From positions 89,170,025 to 89,234,024 of the forward strand of contig CM043958.1 in the NCBI GenBank assembly GCA_014529385.2: a stretch of DNA of 64,000 nucleotides, written 5' to 3'. The position numbers and the translations under genes were made by a program. Positions 62,717 to 64,000 of this stretch are shown piece by piece. The DNA is from Adiantum capillus-veneris. Lineage: Eukaryota > Streptophyta > Polypodiopsida > Polypodiales > Pteridaceae. Every line of letters begins with the position of its first letter. Positions within the stretch are counted from its first letter, which is position 1. The notes under the pieces were generated by a model. That model did no database searches. It had not been told where the DNA came from and saw only the letters and a program-made list of their open reading frames with translations.

Positions 62717-64000
62717 AACAAGGTGAGGAGGCACGAAGTCATGCTAAGTTAAGGGGAGATGAAATTTTTGGAGAGTAAGTTTTAATGAGTGCTTAAAATC
62801 ACATGGAGCAAATGGTTTACTAAAATAACTCTCTAATTTGTGGAAATTGCCAAAATACCCCTCATATTTTATAAATTCCCAAAATACCCCCAATATATTG
62901 TCATAAATTTCCAAAATGCCCTTCAAATTTTCCAAAATTTCTAAAATACCGGTTGTGAGATTAAATATTTCCAAAGATTTTTTAAAAAACAGCTTTTCAT
63001 AAGTAGATTGATTGTTTATCAATACAAGCTCTAAAACTAGAATTTGAGTTGGTTACGTAGGCTTTAGAGATGAATGACTTCGTTATTTTTAAAACATAAT
63101 TGCTTTTTTGTGAGATAATTTGTGACAAATTACATGTTGAACACTCAAAAACGGATCTCAATTGTCAAAAAGGAATAAAGAATAGAAAATCTTGAACAAT
63201 CCAACCAAAATAGATACAAGGGTATTTCATGAGTTTTTGAAATTTGAAGAGTGAAAATCTCCACAAACTAGAGGGATATTTTGGTAATTTTCCCAAAATA
63301 ATATGATGAAAGGTACACATTGCACATTATAATTTGACCAAAATAAAATGGAAATAAAAGACACATTTGAAAAACTAAAACAAGAGAATATTTTTATGTC
63401 TTCAAAAAAAAGATAGATTCAATAAGCATAGAAAATAATAAAACAACTTAATGAAAGAAATCTTTGAGAAGTTTTAAATGAAAGAACTCTTTACAAATTA
63501 AAATATTTTTAAAAAATTATTAAAACAATACTTCACATCATGGATCTAATCCTATAAATACACTTTTTATTCATTTGTTGGCTAAAGCTTTTTTCAACAA
63601 AAAAACAAACAAAGCAGCTTTGAAAATAGCATTTGAAAGAACATTATGTCTTTTTCTTCAAGAATTCAAAGGCTTCTTGAGGGACACATTCCTAAGAATG
63701 AGAGATGAACGACTTCTACCCAACCTTCACCCACATGGGTACTAAGGCCTTTAGGAGGCCAAAAAACTATTAAACATTTATCAAATCTCTTTCTCAACAT
63801 ATTTACTACCTCAATACACTCCTAGCAATTCTACCTCCAAAGTGACAAGCCTCTTGATGTGTTTCTTGGACAAACAATTTCAAATCAAAAGAGTTGTATA
63901 TTTGTGAGTTGGTCTTGAGACCTTTCTTGTAGCACTATGGGCTAGCTTTTGGTGCACCTCGAGCAGTGTTTTTGAACGTTTTTCTATATATATGAAAAAT
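62717..64000. other. AT-rich non-coding stretch
   Basis: Imperfect repeats of AAATTTCCAAAATACCCC occur at 62850-62960. The rest is AT-rich with no gene seen. Confidence 0.5.

Overview
The window looks like repeat-rich nuclear DNA of a land plant. A fern or other seedless plant is my guess; the sequence does not prove it. Supporting points are Ty1/copia and Ty3/gypsy elements primed by initiator Met tRNA, an L1-type LINE with an EN-RT-zf-RVT layout, short GT-AG introns, a nepenthesin-like aspartic protease gene, and very long CT, GA, TG and TA microsatellites. Nearly all recognisable coding sequence is mobile-element-derived and decayed. The one intact, GC-richer, host-like gene is the aspartic protease at 20726-22277 (minus).

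Layout. 33-3603: a probable DNA-transposon unit with hairpin clusters at both ends, an intron-containing Ulp1-like cysteine protease pseudogene (+) and a converging gene (-) that starts MSTxRRP. 3622-11115: an unrecognised plus-strand gene split by a decayed copia element (4598-10257). 11220-13060 (-): a decayed copy of an unrecognised multi-exon gene, here called gene A. 14961-18870: LINE ORF2, interrupted by a ~830-bp element with terminal inverted repeats (17056-17885) that carries a perfect hairpin. 19080-19850: a LINE ORF1 fragment. 20726-22277: the protease. 24.1-28.9 kb: a transposase whose two halves lie in opposite orientation among symmetric repeat arrays. 32286-33457: a second copy of the MSTxRRP ORF, then two GC-rich hairpins of another family. 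33706-39421: a young, nearly complete copia element with a TACAA target duplication. 39563-43407 (-): a histone H3-like gene followed upstream by a better-preserved copy of gene A. 44.4-48.3 kb: LTR and gag fragments, with a 1339-bp element inserted at TTAA that looks piggyBac-like. 51.9-52.7 kb: a second copy of that LTR, which supplies the empty site. 52.8-60.8 kb: non-coding DNA built from diverged kilobase-scale repeats, each associated with TG tracts. 60.9-64 kb: AT-rich DNA with microsatellites.

The most unusual object is the H3-like gene at 39563-40415. It starts with residues identical to the canonical H3 tail (ARTKQTAR) and ends with a clear H3 histone fold. About 150 acidic and low-complexity residues lie between them, and lysine 9 is missing. 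It sits 141 bp downstream of gene A on the same strand. Gene A occurs twice in the window with one intron at the same position in both copies, so it is a dispersed family. A mobile element that carries its own H3 is an attractive but unproven reading.
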